A stretch of DNA of 64,000 bases, taken from assembly GCF_003344865.1 (NCBI RefSeq), contig NZ_CP031165.1:3787910-3851909 (forward strand). The letters are read 5' to 3'. Position numbers and translations under genes: made by a program. Positions 43,180 to 55,175 of this stretch are shown here, piece after piece; the first letter of the stretch is position 1, and each line of letters starts with the position of its first letter. The stretch comes from Euzebya pacifica. Lineage in GTDB: Bacteria; Actinomycetota; Nitriliruptoria; Euzebyales; Euzebyaceae. The notes under the pieces are model-generated. The model did no database searches. It was not told where the DNA came from and was given only the letters and a program-made list of their open reading frames with translations.

Positions 43180-44955
43180 GTGCACCCGCTGTCGCCCTCT
43201 CCCCTGACCTCCCGAGCCCACGGGCTGGCCGCCCTCGTGCGGCTGGCCGGAGCCGGCGTGCTGGCCTGCCTCGTCATGGTCGTCCTGGCCACCCCGGCCA
43301 GCGCCCACGCGGTGCTCGAGGGCGGGTCGGTGTTCGACGGCCAGGTGCTGGACACGCCGCCGGAGGAGCTGTTCCTGGACTTCAACGAGGCCGTGGTGTC
43401 CCCGCGGGGTGGCCTGCGGATCTTCGGCAGCGACGGTGAGCGCGTCGACGAGGGCGGGACCTTCCAGACCGACGACGCACCCGACATCGTCCGGGTCGCC
43501 CTGCAGCCGGACCTCGCCGACGGGACCTACGCCGTCACCTACCGGGTGACCTCCGCCGACGGCCACCCCGTCAACGGGGCGTTCGTGTTCAGCGTGGGTG
43601 CCGAGTCCGGGTCCGGTGACCAGCTGCTCGGCCAGGTCTTCTCCTCCGGTGCCGACCGACCGTGGGCGGTGCTGGCCGCCATCGTGCGGTGGGTGACCTA
43701 CGCCGGGGTGCTGCTGGCGGCAGGCGCGGTCGCGACCGTGGCGTGGATGCGCGAACAGCTCGACGGGGACGACCAGCCCGTCACGCGGGTCGTGCGGCGC
43801 GCCGGCGTCGCCGTCCTCGTCACCGCCGTCCTCGGGGTGCTGCTGCAGAACGTGCTGGTCGGCGGGGACGGGCTGGCCTCCCTCGTCGACGCCAGCGGGC
43901 TGCAGTCCACGATCACCAGCTTCGTCGGGATCTCCGCGATCGTCCGTGCCGTCGGATCGGTCCTGCTGCTCGTCGGGCTGCGGCGGGCGCTGTCCGGCCC
44001 GGTCGCACTGGCAGGCGGCGTGGTGATGCTGACCTCGCTCCTGCTGGAGGGCCACACCCTGACCACGGGCCCCGCAGCGGTCGTCTGGGGGGCATCGGCC
44101 GTGCACGTCGCCACCGCAGCACTGTGGTTCGGAGGCCTGGTCGTGATGGCCATGGAGCTGCGGCGCCGGCGTCGGTCCGACGACCCGGTCGGCGCGGGCC
44201 GGCTGGTCGCCCGGTTCTCCTCGCTGTTCACCCTCAGCGTCGTCGCGGTCGTGCTGGCCGGGGCGGCGCTGTCGTGGGCCGAGGTCCGGGCCCTGCGCGC
44301 GTTGACCTCGACCGGCTACGGCTGGGCGTTGATCGCCAAGCTCGTCGCCGTGCTGCCCCTGCTGGCGCTCGGCACGTGGAACAACCGCAAGCTGATCCCG
44401 GCGTTGACGGCCCGTCGTCGGCGCAGCGCCCGGGGCGGGTCGGGCCAGCCCGTCATCGCCGGCGGGTCCGACGAGGTCGCCGACCGCGCCGCCGCCCGCG
44501 ATGCCGCGTGGGCGACCCTGACGAAGACGGTCCGCATCGAAGCGCTCGTCGTCGTCCTCGTGCTGGCCGCGACCTCGGTCCTCGTCGCCCTGCAGCCCGC
44601 TGCGGAGGCCGCCGGGATCACGGGTGCGTTCTCGACCAACCAGGAGTTCGAGGGGCTGGGCCAGCTGTCGATCACCGTCGACCCCAACCGGGCCGGCGCC
44701 AACGAGATCCACATCTACCTGCTCAGCGAGGTCGGCCGCCCCCTCGACATCGACGAGGGCGTCACGATGACGCTGTCGCAGCCCGAGCTCGACATCGGTC
44801 CGCTCGTCCGCACCCCAACCCTCTCCGGCCGGGGCCACTTCGTCCTGCAGGGCCCCGAGCTGAGCGTGCCGGGCAGGTGGGAGATCACCACCGAGGTCGC
44901 CACCAGCCGCTTCGACGTGGCGTCGACGGTGACCGAGATCACCGTCAACCCCTAG
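43180..44955 (+). CDS. CopC-CopD copper resistance/import fusion protein
   Basis: About 591 residues from the GTG at 43180. After a signal peptide ending PASA the mature protein begins HAVLEGG, so the N-terminal histidine can bind copper as in CopC. The CopC domain (to about residue 125) keeps TYRVTSADGHPVNGAFVFSV. About eight membrane helices of CopD follow (ALWFGGLVV; GYGWALIAKLVAVLPLLALGTWNNRKL), then a periplasmic beta domain with NQEFEGLGQLSITVDPNRAGANEIHIYL. Start is uncertain: GTG 43102 is also in frame, and neither has a good ribosome site. A YcnI-like gene follows 70 bp later. Confidence 0.88.
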   Translation: MHPLSPSPLTSRAHGLAALVRLAGAGVLACLVMVVLATPASAHAVLEGGSVFDGQVLDTPPEELFLDFNEAVVSPRGGLRIFGSDGERVDEGGTFQTDDAPDIVRVALQPDLADGTYAVTYRVTSADGHPVNGAFVFSVGAESGSGDQLLGQVFSSGADRPWAVLAAIVRWVTYAGVLLAAGAVATVAWMREQLDGDDQPVTRVVRRAGVAVLVTAVLGVLLQNVLVGGDGLASLVDASGLQSTITSFVGISAIVRAVGSVLLLVGLRRALSGPVALAGGVVMLTSLLLEGHTLTTGPAAVVWGASAVHVATAALWFGGLVVMAMELRRRRRSDDPVGAGRLVARFSSLFTLSVVAVVLAGAALSWAEVRALRALTSTGYGWALIAKLVAVLPLLALGTWNNRKLIPALTARRRRSARGGSGQPVIAGGSDEVADRAAARDAAWATLTKTVRIEALVVVLVLAATSVLVALQPAAEAAGITGAFSTNQEFEGLGQLSITVDPNRAGANEIHIYLLSEVGRPLDIDEGVTMTLSQPELDIGPLVRTPTLSGRGHFVLQGPELSVPGRWEITTEVATSRFDVASTVTEITVNP

Positions 44956-45025
44956 CAGTCCATCCGCCCGCGAACCGATGGTCCGGCGCGCCTGCCCCAC
45001 CCAACCCTCCGAGAGGAACCCCTCG

Positions 45026-45850
45026 ATGACACTCCGACGCCTGACCGCGCTCCTTGCCGGTCTGACCCTCCCCCTGCTGTGGTCCACCGCAGCCTTCGCC
45101 CACGCCGTGCTGCAGCCTGCCGCCGCCCCGGCTGGCGAAGCCACCGAGTTCCAGCTGCTGATCCCGCACGGCTGCAGCGAGGGCGAGCCGCCGCCCCCTC
45201 CCGGTAGCGAGGTCGTCGACACCCGCCTGATCTCCCTGGAGATCCCCGAGGGCGTCACCCTCGACGCCGTGGCCGACGTCGAGGGCTTCGAGATCGAGCA
45301 GACCGACGAGGCCGTCACCTGGACCGGCACCCTGGCCAACGAGGACCCCGGCGAGTTCTTCTTCACCGCCACCGTCGACGGCGAGGACGGCACCGAGGTG
45401 CCGTTCAACGTCTACCAGGAGTGCAACGACGAGCTGAACTACCGCTGGACTGGTGACCACGACGCGGCCACCCCGGCCCCCGTCGTGACCGTCGGCGGCG
45501 ACCCCGAGGCCGGCCACGACATGGAGGAGATGACCGAGGGCGAGGGCGACCACGAGATGGCCGAGGGCGAGGAGATGGCCATGGATGACGCCTCGGAGGC
45601 CGCCGACATGGCCGACGAGGCCGCCAGCGAGGACGCCATGGACGACATGACGGCGACCGAGGACGCCGCGACCGAGGACGCCATGGACATGGCCGACGAA
45701 GACAGCGACGACGAGGCCACCCCCGAGGGTGCGGTCGCGACCGGTGCCGGCGGCACCGACGGCGGTTCCTCTACCCCCTGGATCATCAGCGGCGCGGCTG
45801 CCCTGATCGCGGGCGCCGGTGCCCTGGTGATGGGACGCCGCAGGGCCTGA
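45026..45850 (+). CDS. YcnI-family copper-binding protein with an acidic Met/Asp/Glu-rich region
   Basis: 274 residues. A signal peptide ends FAHA, so mature His1 and Ala are in place for copper binding, and the YcnI domain runs to about residue 150 (YRWTGDHDAATPAP). Residues about 165-240 are low-complexity, with many Met, His, Asp and Glu (GHDMEEMTEGEGDHEMAEGE), resembling a soft metal-binding tail. A C-terminal membrane helix and GRRRA anchor it. ATG at 45026 has AGAGGA 8 nt upstream. Works with CopC-CopD encoded just before, probably in copper delivery or tolerance. Confidence 0.88.
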   Translation: MTLRRLTALLAGLTLPLLWSTAAFAHAVLQPAAAPAGEATEFQLLIPHGCSEGEPPPPPGSEVVDTRLISLEIPEGVTLDAVADVEGFEIEQTDEAVTWTGTLANEDPGEFFFTATVDGEDGTEVPFNVYQECNDELNYRWTGDHDAATPAPVVTVGGDPEAGHDMEEMTEGEGDHEMAEGEEMAMDDASEAADMADEAASEDAMDDMTATEDAATEDAMDMADEDSDDEATPEGAVATGAGGTDGGSSTPWIISGAAALIAGAGALVMGRRRA

Positions 45851-45865
45851 CCAGCCGCAGGAACC

Positions 45866-45900
45866 ACGAACCCCCCGCAGCACCGCTGCGGGGGGTTCGT
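45866..45900. terminator. Strong bidirectional terminator between YcnI-like gene and ftsK
   Basis: A perfect 16-bp stem (45866-45881 with 45885-45900) closes a 3-nt loop. It begins ACGAACCCC and lies between convergent genes, 16 bp past the plus-strand stop and 27 bp past the ftsK stop. The flanking CACGAA/TTCGT supply short T runs. Confidence 0.85.
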
Positions 45901-45926
45901 CGTGTTCGGTGGATCGTCGTCGAACC

Positions 45927-48541
<2,615 letters not shown>

Positions 48542-48545
<4 letters not shown>

Positions 48546-50197
48546 ACCTCCATGAGGACCGGCACGACGACGGGCTTGCGGCCCAGCTGTTCGCGCCAGA
48601 ACCGGCTGAGGGATTCGTACACCTTGCGTCGCACGACGTCCTCGTTGCTGCTGCCGAGCGAACGGACGTCGTCGCCGAGGACCTTGGCGGCCTGGTCGAG
48701 CAGGTGGGCGTTCTCGGCCTCGTAGATGAGGCCCTGCTGCATGATCTCGGGTTCGCCGTCCAGCCGGAACCGGCTGTCCAGTCGCAGCACCGCGACGCAG
48801 ACACCCTCCGAGGAGAGGCGTTCGCGGTCGCGCAGCACGGCGTTGCCGACGTCACCGACGCCGAGGCCGTCGACGAACACGCGGCCGCTGTTGAAGCCGT
48901 CGCCACGCTCGACCCGGCCGTCGCGCAGGACGACCCGGTCGCCGTCGGTGCAGACGAACACCTGGTCGGCGGGGGTGCCGGTCGCCACGGCCAGCTGGGC
49001 GTGGGCGATGAGGTGGCGGAACTCGCCGTGCACGGGCACGACGGCAGCTGGCCGGACGATGTTGTGGAAGAACTTCAGCTCCTCCGCTGCGGCGTGGCCC
49101 GAGACGTGCACCCCGTGCTCGCGACGGTGCACGACCTCGGCACCCTGGCGCATCAGGCCGTTGAGCGCCCGGCTGATCGCGGCCTCGTTGCCCGGGATCT
49201 GGGAGGACGCCATCACGACGGTGTCGCCCTCGGTGAGCTTCACGTGCTTGTGCTGGCCGGCGGCCATGAGCGACAGCGCCGCGTAGGGCTCGCCCTGGGA
49301 ACCGGTGCAGATGATCAGGATGCGGGCCGGGCTGTACCGGTCGCAGTCGGCGATGTCGATGATGTCGGCATCGTCGTAGCGCAGGTAGCCGAGCTCACGG
49401 GCGATCGGCATGTTGCGGACCATGGACCGGCCGACGAAGCAGACCTTGCGGCCCATCGCGGTCGCCGCGTCGATCGCCTGCTGCACCCGGTGGACGTGGC
49501 TGGCGAACGTCGTCATGACCACGCGTCCGCGGGCGGACTCGAAGACCGTCCGCAGGGTGTTGCCGACGGTGCGCTCGCTGGGCACGTGGCCGGGCACGTC
49601 GGCGTTGGTGGAGTCGCACAGCAGCAGCGAGATGCCCTGGTCGCCCAGCTGGGCGAGGTGGGGCAGGTCGGTGACGCGGCCGTCGATGGGCGTCTGGTCG
49701 AGCCGGAAGTCCCCGGTGTGCAGGATCGTCCCGTGGGGGGTGTGGACGGCCACGGCCATGCCGTCGGGGATGGAGTGGGTGACCTGGATGAACTCCAGCT
49801 CGAAGTCGTCGATGGCGACCTTCTCACCGGGTTCGACCTCGATGAGCTCGACACGGGCGTCGGGGTGCTCCACCAGCTTGGCCTCGAGCAGCCCGAGGGT
49901 GAGCTTGGCGGAGTAGACCTTGATGCCGGGGAAGTCGCGCAGGAAGAAGGGCAGGGCGCCCATGTGGTCCTCGTGGCCGTGGGTGATCACCACGCCCACG
50001 ATCTCGGGACCGCGCTCGATCAGGTCCTTCCAGTCCGGGAGGATCAGGTCGATGCCGTGGTGCTCGGCGTCGGGGAAGGTCAGGCCGACGTCGACCAGCA
50101 CCGCCTTGCCGTCCACCTCGATGGCGCACATGTTGGCGCCGATCTCACCGAGACCGCCGTAGAAGGAGACGACTGCTGCGTCGTTGGAAATGCTCAT
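48542..50197 (-). CDS. rnj: Ribonuclease J
   Basis: Metallo-beta-lactamase RNase with 5'-exonuclease and endonuclease activity in RNA decay and rRNA maturation. 551 residues. Zinc motif HGHEDH at 73-78; further ligands in HTGDFRLDQTP; beta-CASP region with STNADVPGHVPSE and MTTFASHVHRVQQ; HVSGHAAAEELKFFHNIVRP and PVHGEFRHL late in the protein. ATG at 50197 overlaps the dapA stop (ATGA). The dapA-rnj-ftsK order is conserved in actinobacteria. Confidence 0.96.
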
Positions 50198-51102
50198 GTC
50201 ACTTGCCGTTCCACTGGGAGGCCGGCGGCCACCATCGCGTCGCGTAGGCGCGCGGCGGTGTCGTCGGCGATAGGGACCATCGGCAGGCGCAGCGCGCCGC
50301 CGGGCAGGCCCAGCCATTCCATCGCCGCCTTGAGCGGCGCGGGGCTGGGCTCGAGGAACAGGGCCTCGAAGAGGGGGAGGAGGCGCAGGTGGATGCGCCG
50401 GGCGGCGTACAGGTCGGCGTCGACGAGGGCGATCATGTCCGCCAGCGCGTCACCGACCAGGTGGGCCGCCACGCTGACCAGGCCGGCACCGCCGACGGCC
50501 AGCAGGGGCAGGCAGTTCTTGTCGTCGCCGGACCACACGCCGAAGTCGTTGGGCGCACGGGAGATCAGCCAGCCGGCCTTGGCCATGTCGCCGACGGCGT
50601 CCTTGACCCCGTTGATGTTGGCGACCTCGGTGGCCAGCGTCAGCATCGTCTCGGGGGCGATCTCGCAGGCCGTGCGGCCCGGGATGTTGTAGAGGAGGAC
50701 CGGCAGGTCGGTGGCTGCCGCGGCGGCACGGAAGTGCTGGTCCAGTCCACGCTGGTTGGGTCGGTTGTAGTACGGCGAGACCAGCATGATCCCGTCGACC
50801 CCGACGTCGGTCGCCTCGGCGGTCATGCGGACCGTCTCGGCGGTGTCGTTCTTGCCGGTGCCGGCGATGACCGCCGTGTCCTCACCGACCGCCTCGACGA
50901 CCGCGGCGAGCAGCTCGAGGGTCTCGTCGTGGGTCAACGTCGGCGATTCACCCGTCGTGCCGGCGACGACGATGCCGCCGTTGCCGTGCGCGGCCAGGTG
51001 CCGGGCCAGCTTCTGGGCCGCGGGCAGGTCGAGCGCCCCATCGGCGTCGAACGGCGTCGCCATGGCGGTCATCAGCGGAGGGAAAGCAGCTGGAGTGGAC
51101 AT
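50194..51102 (-). CDS. dapA: 4-hydroxy-tetrahydrodipicolinate synthase
   Basis: Condenses pyruvate with aspartate semialdehyde, the first committed lysine/DAP step. About 302 residues from ATG 51102. Schiff-base lysine K167 in INGVKDAVGD, Y138 and the GTTGE threonines (49-50) for proton relay, and R143 for substrate. GAGG lies 14 nt before this ATG; a longer start at 51135 (MVREHEV) is possible. Overlaps rnj by 4 bp. Confidence 0.95.
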   Translation of the reverse strand: MSTPAAFPPLMTAMATPFDADGALDLPAAQKLARHLAAHGNGGIVVAGTTGESPTLTHDETLELLAAVVEAVGEDTAVIAGTGKNDTAETVRMTAEATDVGVDGIMLVSPYYNRPNQRGLDQHFRAAAAATDLPVLLYNIPGRTACEIAPETMLTLATEVANINGVKDAVGDMAKAGWLISRAPNDFGVWSGDDKNCLPLLAVGGAGLVSVAAHLVGDALADMIALVDADLYAARRIHLRLLPLFEALFLEPSPAPLKAAMEWLGLPGGALRLPMVPIADDTAARLRDAMVAAGLPVERQVT

Positions 51103-51252
51103 AGGGTTGGTGTTGACCTCGTGTTCGCGCACCATCGTTGGCACGCGCACCGCGTTGTTGCAGTGTACTGGCGTGCCCAGTGTTGCTGGTGTGTTTGGTG
51201 GGGGCCGTGGTGTCTGGTGTGGCCCGTGTGGCTGGTGTGACAGTCCTTGGGG

Positions 51253-52602
51253 TCAGGCCTGTGCGATGTCTGCCGTCGAGTGTGCACTCGGTCCGTCGTC
51301 GGGGTCATCGGCCGAGGGGGCGTCCCGCGGGGCAAGCCTGAAGCCGACGAGGAAGATGGAGCCACCGGCTTCGCGCGGCTCGTAGGTGATCTCTGCGCCC
51401 ATGGCGTCGACGAGCTCCTTCACGAGCGGCATGCCGACCCGCGGCCCGCCGCCTTCGTCGGGGGCGTCGAACAGCCGATGGGCGACCCCCGAGGGTACGC
51501 CGGGGCCGTCGTCGGTCACGACCAGGACACCCTGGCCGCCCGTGGAACGCGCCTCGACCCACACCGTCGTGCCGGCCGGGGTGTGCTCGGCGACGTTCTC
51601 CAGCAGGTTGTAGGTGATGCGGCGGGCGGCCCGCCGGTCCCCCACCACGCGGAGGGGCGGCACGTCGACGTGGACCTCGTGGTCGCCGAGGCGCGGGCCG
51701 AGGGCGTGGAGGCAGTCGGCGACGACCCGGCTGAGCTGCACGGCCTGCGGCTTGGCCTCGCGGGCCTCGTCGAGCGCACCCACGTCGGCGAGCTGCTCGA
51801 TGCCACCCTCGAGCTGGGCGGTCCGCATGCGCAGCTGCGCGGCGAGGGCCGTGCGGGTGTCGGTGTCGAGGGCATCGCCGGAGTCGAGCCGATCGGCGAC
51901 CTGCTCGACCGCACCGAGGGGTCCGCGGACGTCGATGCTTGCCTGCCGGACGAAGGAGCGGCGCCGGCGGGTGCGCTTGGCGACCTCCGAGGCGGAGTGT
52001 CCGGCCTCGGCGATGTTGTCCTGCAGGCTGGAGGCGTAGGTGCCGGTCAGGTAGCCGACGCTGATCAGCACGGCGGTGATGATCATGAGGACCACGACGC
52101 GGTCGCCGAGGTCTGGCCGGTGCAGCGCAACCGGGGTGTACAGCCACTCCTCGCTGGCGAGCTGCAGCCAGGCCAGGGTCACCGACAGCGTGGTGAAGCT
52201 GGTGGCGGCTGCGGGTCCGAGGATGATGCCGGCGGACACGATCGGGATGACGTAGAGGGCGCCGGTCCCCGACCCGGTCCCGCCGACGAACGCGGCAGCG
52301 CCGCCGAGCACGATGGCGTCGGCGACCAGCGACAGCGCCACGGAGCTGCGGGGGGCGGTCAGGGAGGTCCGGAAGTAGATGGTCGTGACGACCGCGAGGA
52401 CCGGGATGCCCAGCAGCACCGGCCATGCGGCGGTGCCGTAGATCAGGCCGATGATGACGCAGGCGACGATGTAGGCGCCACCACCAACTGCGCGCACGAT
52501 GCCGAACCGACGAAGGAGGACTTCGTCGGGGGTGTAGACGCTGGACTCCGCCCGCTCTGCGATCTGGCTCACGGCCTGCAGCCTACGCGGCAGGTGCGTC
52601 AC
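51253..52602 (-). CDS. Membrane histidine-kinase-like protein lacking the phosphoacceptor histidine
   Basis: 449 residues: about six membrane helices (41-190), then a kinase-like cytoplasmic part. The dimerisation helix reads SIDVRGPLGAVEQ where active kinases have SHELRTPL; I223 (codon ATC, checked on the DNA) replaces the histidine. The ATP-binding domain looks intact: N-box LENVAEHTP, DDGPGVP, and RVGMPLVKELV. It may be a pseudokinase, a signalling adaptor or an ATP-dependent switch. No response regulator gene adjoins it. GTG at 52602 is the first start; GTG at 52572 is an alternative. It lies between dapA and a divergent cydAB. Confidence 0.8.
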   Translation of the reverse strand: MTHLPRRLQAVSQIAERAESSVYTPDEVLLRRFGIVRAVGGGAYIVACVIIGLIYGTAAWPVLLGIPVLAVVTTIYFRTSLTAPRSSVALSLVADAIVLGGAAAFVGGTGSGTGALYVIPIVSAGIILGPAAATSFTTLSVTLAWLQLASEEWLYTPVALHRPDLGDRVVVLMIITAVLISVGYLTGTYASSLQDNIAEAGHSASEVAKRTRRRRSFVRQASIDVRGPLGAVEQVADRLDSGDALDTDTRTALAAQLRMRTAQLEGGIEQLADVGALDEAREAKPQAVQLSRVVADCLHALGPRLGDHEVHVDVPPLRVVGDRRAARRITYNLLENVAEHTPAGTTVWVEARSTGGQGVLVVTDDGPGVPSGVAHRLFDAPDEGGGPRVGMPLVKELVDAMGAEITYEPREAGGSIFLVGFRLAPRDAPSADDPDDGPSAHSTADIAQA

Positions 52603-52728
52603 CGGGTCCGTGGCATCCCCGGTCGGCCGGCCACGAGGAATCCATGGACCGACATGGAACCGATCGGTCGATCAAGACGACTCCTCCGACGAGGGTCCCG
52701 CTTCCGCCGAAGGTGTTGATCCATCGCC

Positions 52729-54123
52729 ATGGACACGATCCTGTTCGCCCAGTCCGCCAGCGACCTGCTGGCCGCACGCAACCAGATGGCCCTGTCGTTG
52801 GGGTGGCACATCGTGCTGGCCTCGTTCGGGGTGGCCTTCCCCGCGATCATCTTCGCCATGCATGTCCGCGGCATCCGCGGCGACGCCGACGCGTTGGTGC
52901 TCGCCAAGCGCTGGTCGAAGGTTGCCGGCGTCCTGTTCGCCGTCGGCGCCGTCAGCGGCACCATCCTCTCCTTCGAGATGGGGATGCTGTGGCCCGGGCT
53001 GATGGGGCCCTTCGGCGACGTGATCGGCCTGCCGTTCGCGCTGGAGGGCGTCGCGTTCTTCCTGGAGGCGATCTTCCTCGGCATCTACCTCTACGGCTGG
53101 GGTCGTCTGCCCGACCGGGTGCACGTGGCCACCCTCGTGCCCGTCATGCTGGCCGGCGCCGCGGGGACGTTCTTCATCATCAGCGTCAACGCCTGGATGA
53201 ACACCCCGACCGGGTTCACGATGGTCGACGGCGTCCCCGCCGACATCGATCCCTGGGCGGCCATGCTGAACCCGGCGGTCGGCACCAGCTACCTGCACAT
53301 GTTCCTCGCCGCCTACATGGTCGCCGGCTTCGCGGTGTCAGCGGTGTACGCCCTCGGGCGTCTGCGCGGCCGGGACGACCATCTGCACCGGATCGGCATC
53401 GCCGTGCCGCTGGTCTTCGCCGCGGTGGCCTCCCTGGCCCAACCGGTCGTGGGGCACATGGCCGGCCAGCGCATCGCCGAGGACCAGCCGATCAAGCTTG
53501 CCGCCATCGAGGGCCTTCCCGAGACCATGCGGCGTGCGCCGCTGACGATCGGGGGCCTGTACGAGGGCGACCGGGTCTCGGGCGGGATCGAAGTGCCCGG
53601 CCTGCTGTCGTTCCTGGCCACCAACTCCTTCGACGGCGAGGTGGCGGGCCTCGCCTCGGTCCCTCCGGAGGACCGTCCGCCCGTCAACGTGGTGCGCTAC
53701 AGCTTCGCGACCATGGTCAGCATCGGTACCGCGCTGGCCGGCCTCGGGGCGTTCGCCCTGTTCGTCCTCGCGCGGCGACGGCGGTTGCCCCGGAGCCGAT
53801 GGTTCCTGCGCGCCCTGGTCGTCGCCGCCCCGGCTGCCGTGATCGCGCTGGAGACCGGCTGGATCACGACGGAGGTGGGCCGCCAGCCGTGGATCGTCCA
53901 CGGGCTGGTCCGCACCGCGGACGCGGTGACCGACGCGTCCTGGATCTGGACCTCCTACACGGTGCTCGCGGTGGTCTACGCCGGGATGACGGTCGCCACC
54001 GTCGTCGTGCTGCGGTCGATGTCGCGGCGGTGGGCGCTGGGCGAGGCCCCGGCGGCCCCCTACGGGCCACCGGCCGCGTTGGTGGCAAGCGACACGGCCG
54101 ATCAGCCGGAGGTGCGCGCATGA
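52729..54123 (+). CDS. cydA: Cytochrome bd-type ubiquinol/menaquinol oxidase subunit I
   Basis: Quinol oxidase subunit that reduces oxygen without pumping protons; supports growth at low oxygen. 464 residues, about nine membrane helices. Heme ligand candidate H27 in GWHIVLASFG, FEMGMLWPGLMGPFGD, the TSYLHMFLAAYMVAGF helix, and GRQPW near the end. The Q-loop is short, as in the CioA/cyanide-insensitive branch. Overlaps cydB by 4 bp. Confidence 0.93.
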   Translation: MDTILFAQSASDLLAARNQMALSLGWHIVLASFGVAFPAIIFAMHVRGIRGDADALVLAKRWSKVAGVLFAVGAVSGTILSFEMGMLWPGLMGPFGDVIGLPFALEGVAFFLEAIFLGIYLYGWGRLPDRVHVATLVPVMLAGAAGTFFIISVNAWMNTPTGFTMVDGVPADIDPWAAMLNPAVGTSYLHMFLAAYMVAGFAVSAVYALGRLRGRDDHLHRIGIAVPLVFAAVASLAQPVVGHMAGQRIAEDQPIKLAAIEGLPETMRRAPLTIGGLYEGDRVSGGIEVPGLLSFLATNSFDGEVAGLASVPPEDRPPVNVVRYSFATMVSIGTALAGLGAFALFVLARRRRLPRSRWFLRALVVAAPAAVIALETGWITTEVGRQPWIVHGLVRTADAVTDASWIWTSYTVLAVVYAGMTVATVVVLRSMSRRWALGEAPAAPYGPPAALVASDTADQPEVRA

Positions 54124-55151
54124 GCGCCGCCGACGCCGTCGCGGCGATCCTCTTCCTCGGGGTTGTCCTGTACGCGGTGTTCGGGGGTGCCGACTTCGGC
54201 TCCGGGGTGTGGGACCTGCTGGCCGGCAACGCCCGTCGCGGCGGTGCCGTCCGCCGGTTGGTCGACCACTCCATCGCCCCGGTGTGGGAGGCCAACCACG
54301 TCTGGTTGATCTTCGTGATCGTCTTCCTGTGGACGGCGTTCCCTCGCTCGTTCGTCGCGCTGGTCGGAACCGTCTACGTCCCGCTCTCCTTCGTCGGGCT
54401 CGGCATCGTCCTGCGGGGTGCCGGCTTCGCGTACCGGAAGTTCGCCGACGACCTGCACACCGCCCGCCTGTACGGCGTGCTGTTCGCCGGCGCGTCGCTG
54501 ATCACGCCCTTCTTCCTCGGCATGATCGCTGGCGCCGTGGCGTCGGGACGCGTGCCTGCCGACGGTGTGGGCGACCGGCTGACGTCGTGGACCGGGCCGA
54601 CCTCTTGGCTCGGCGGAGTGCTCGCGGTCCTGACCTGCGCGTTCCTGGCGGCGGTGTTCATGGCCAGGGATGCCGACCGCATGGGACTGTCGAACCTGGC
54701 GGAGTGGTTCCGCGTGCGGGGGCTGGCCACGGGGCTCGGGACCGGCGTCGTCGCCCTCGCGGGCATCGTCGTGATCGTTGCTGACGCGCCCACCCTGGCC
54801 GAGGGCCTGACCGGTCGAGCGCTGCCCCTCGTGGTGCTGTCGGGCGTCGGTGGACTGACCACCCTGTGGCTGCTGCGCACACGACGGTTCGTGGTGGCCC
54901 GGGTGTCCGCGGCCGTGTCGGTCGGTGCGATCGTGGTGGGTTGGGGCGTCGCGCAGTACCCGTGGTTGCTCGTCGACGAGGTCACGATCGCCGACGCCGC
55001 GGGTGCACCGGCAACGCTCACCGGCCTGCTGATCGCGTTCGCGGTCGCCGGCGTCCTGGTCGTCCCGGCCCTCGTGGCGCTGTTCGTGCTGGTCGACCGG
55101 GGCATGGTCTCCGGTGGTGAGGACCGTCCCGCTCCGGTCGACCACGGCTGA
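54120..55151 (+). CDS. cydB: Cytochrome bd-type oxidase subunit II
   Basis: 343 residues, about eight membrane helices. Landmarks FGGADFGSGVWDLLAG, EANHVWLIFVIVFLWTAFPRSF and RGAGFAYRKF are typical. The ATG at 54120 overlaps the cydA TGA. No cydDC genes follow in the window; thyX is convergent 24 bp beyond. Confidence 0.93.
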   Translation: MSAADAVAAILFLGVVLYAVFGGADFGSGVWDLLAGNARRGGAVRRLVDHSIAPVWEANHVWLIFVIVFLWTAFPRSFVALVGTVYVPLSFVGLGIVLRGAGFAYRKFADDLHTARLYGVLFAGASLITPFFLGMIAGAVASGRVPADGVGDRLTSWTGPTSWLGGVLAVLTCAFLAAVFMARDADRMGLSNLAEWFRVRGLATGLGTGVVALAGIVVIVADAPTLAEGLTGRALPLVVLSGVGGLTTLWLLRTRRFVVARVSAAVSVGAIVVGWGVAQYPWLLVDEVTIADAAGAPATLTGLLIAFAVAGVLVVPALVALFVLVDRGMVSGGEDRPAPVDHG

Positions 55152-55175
55152 GCGGCTGGCGGGCCGCCCCGACGG

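Noticed and set aside
48704-50692. Long open plus-strand frame of about 660 codons opposite rnj and dapA
   Set aside because: Same artefact: it runs across the junction of two conserved minus-strand genes and has no recognisable motif.
51103-51252. Possible gene or riboswitch in the dapA upstream spacer
   Set aside because: The sequence is a G/T-rich microrepeat (GGTGTGG-like) on the plus strand with no conserved lysine-riboswitch features that I can recognise.
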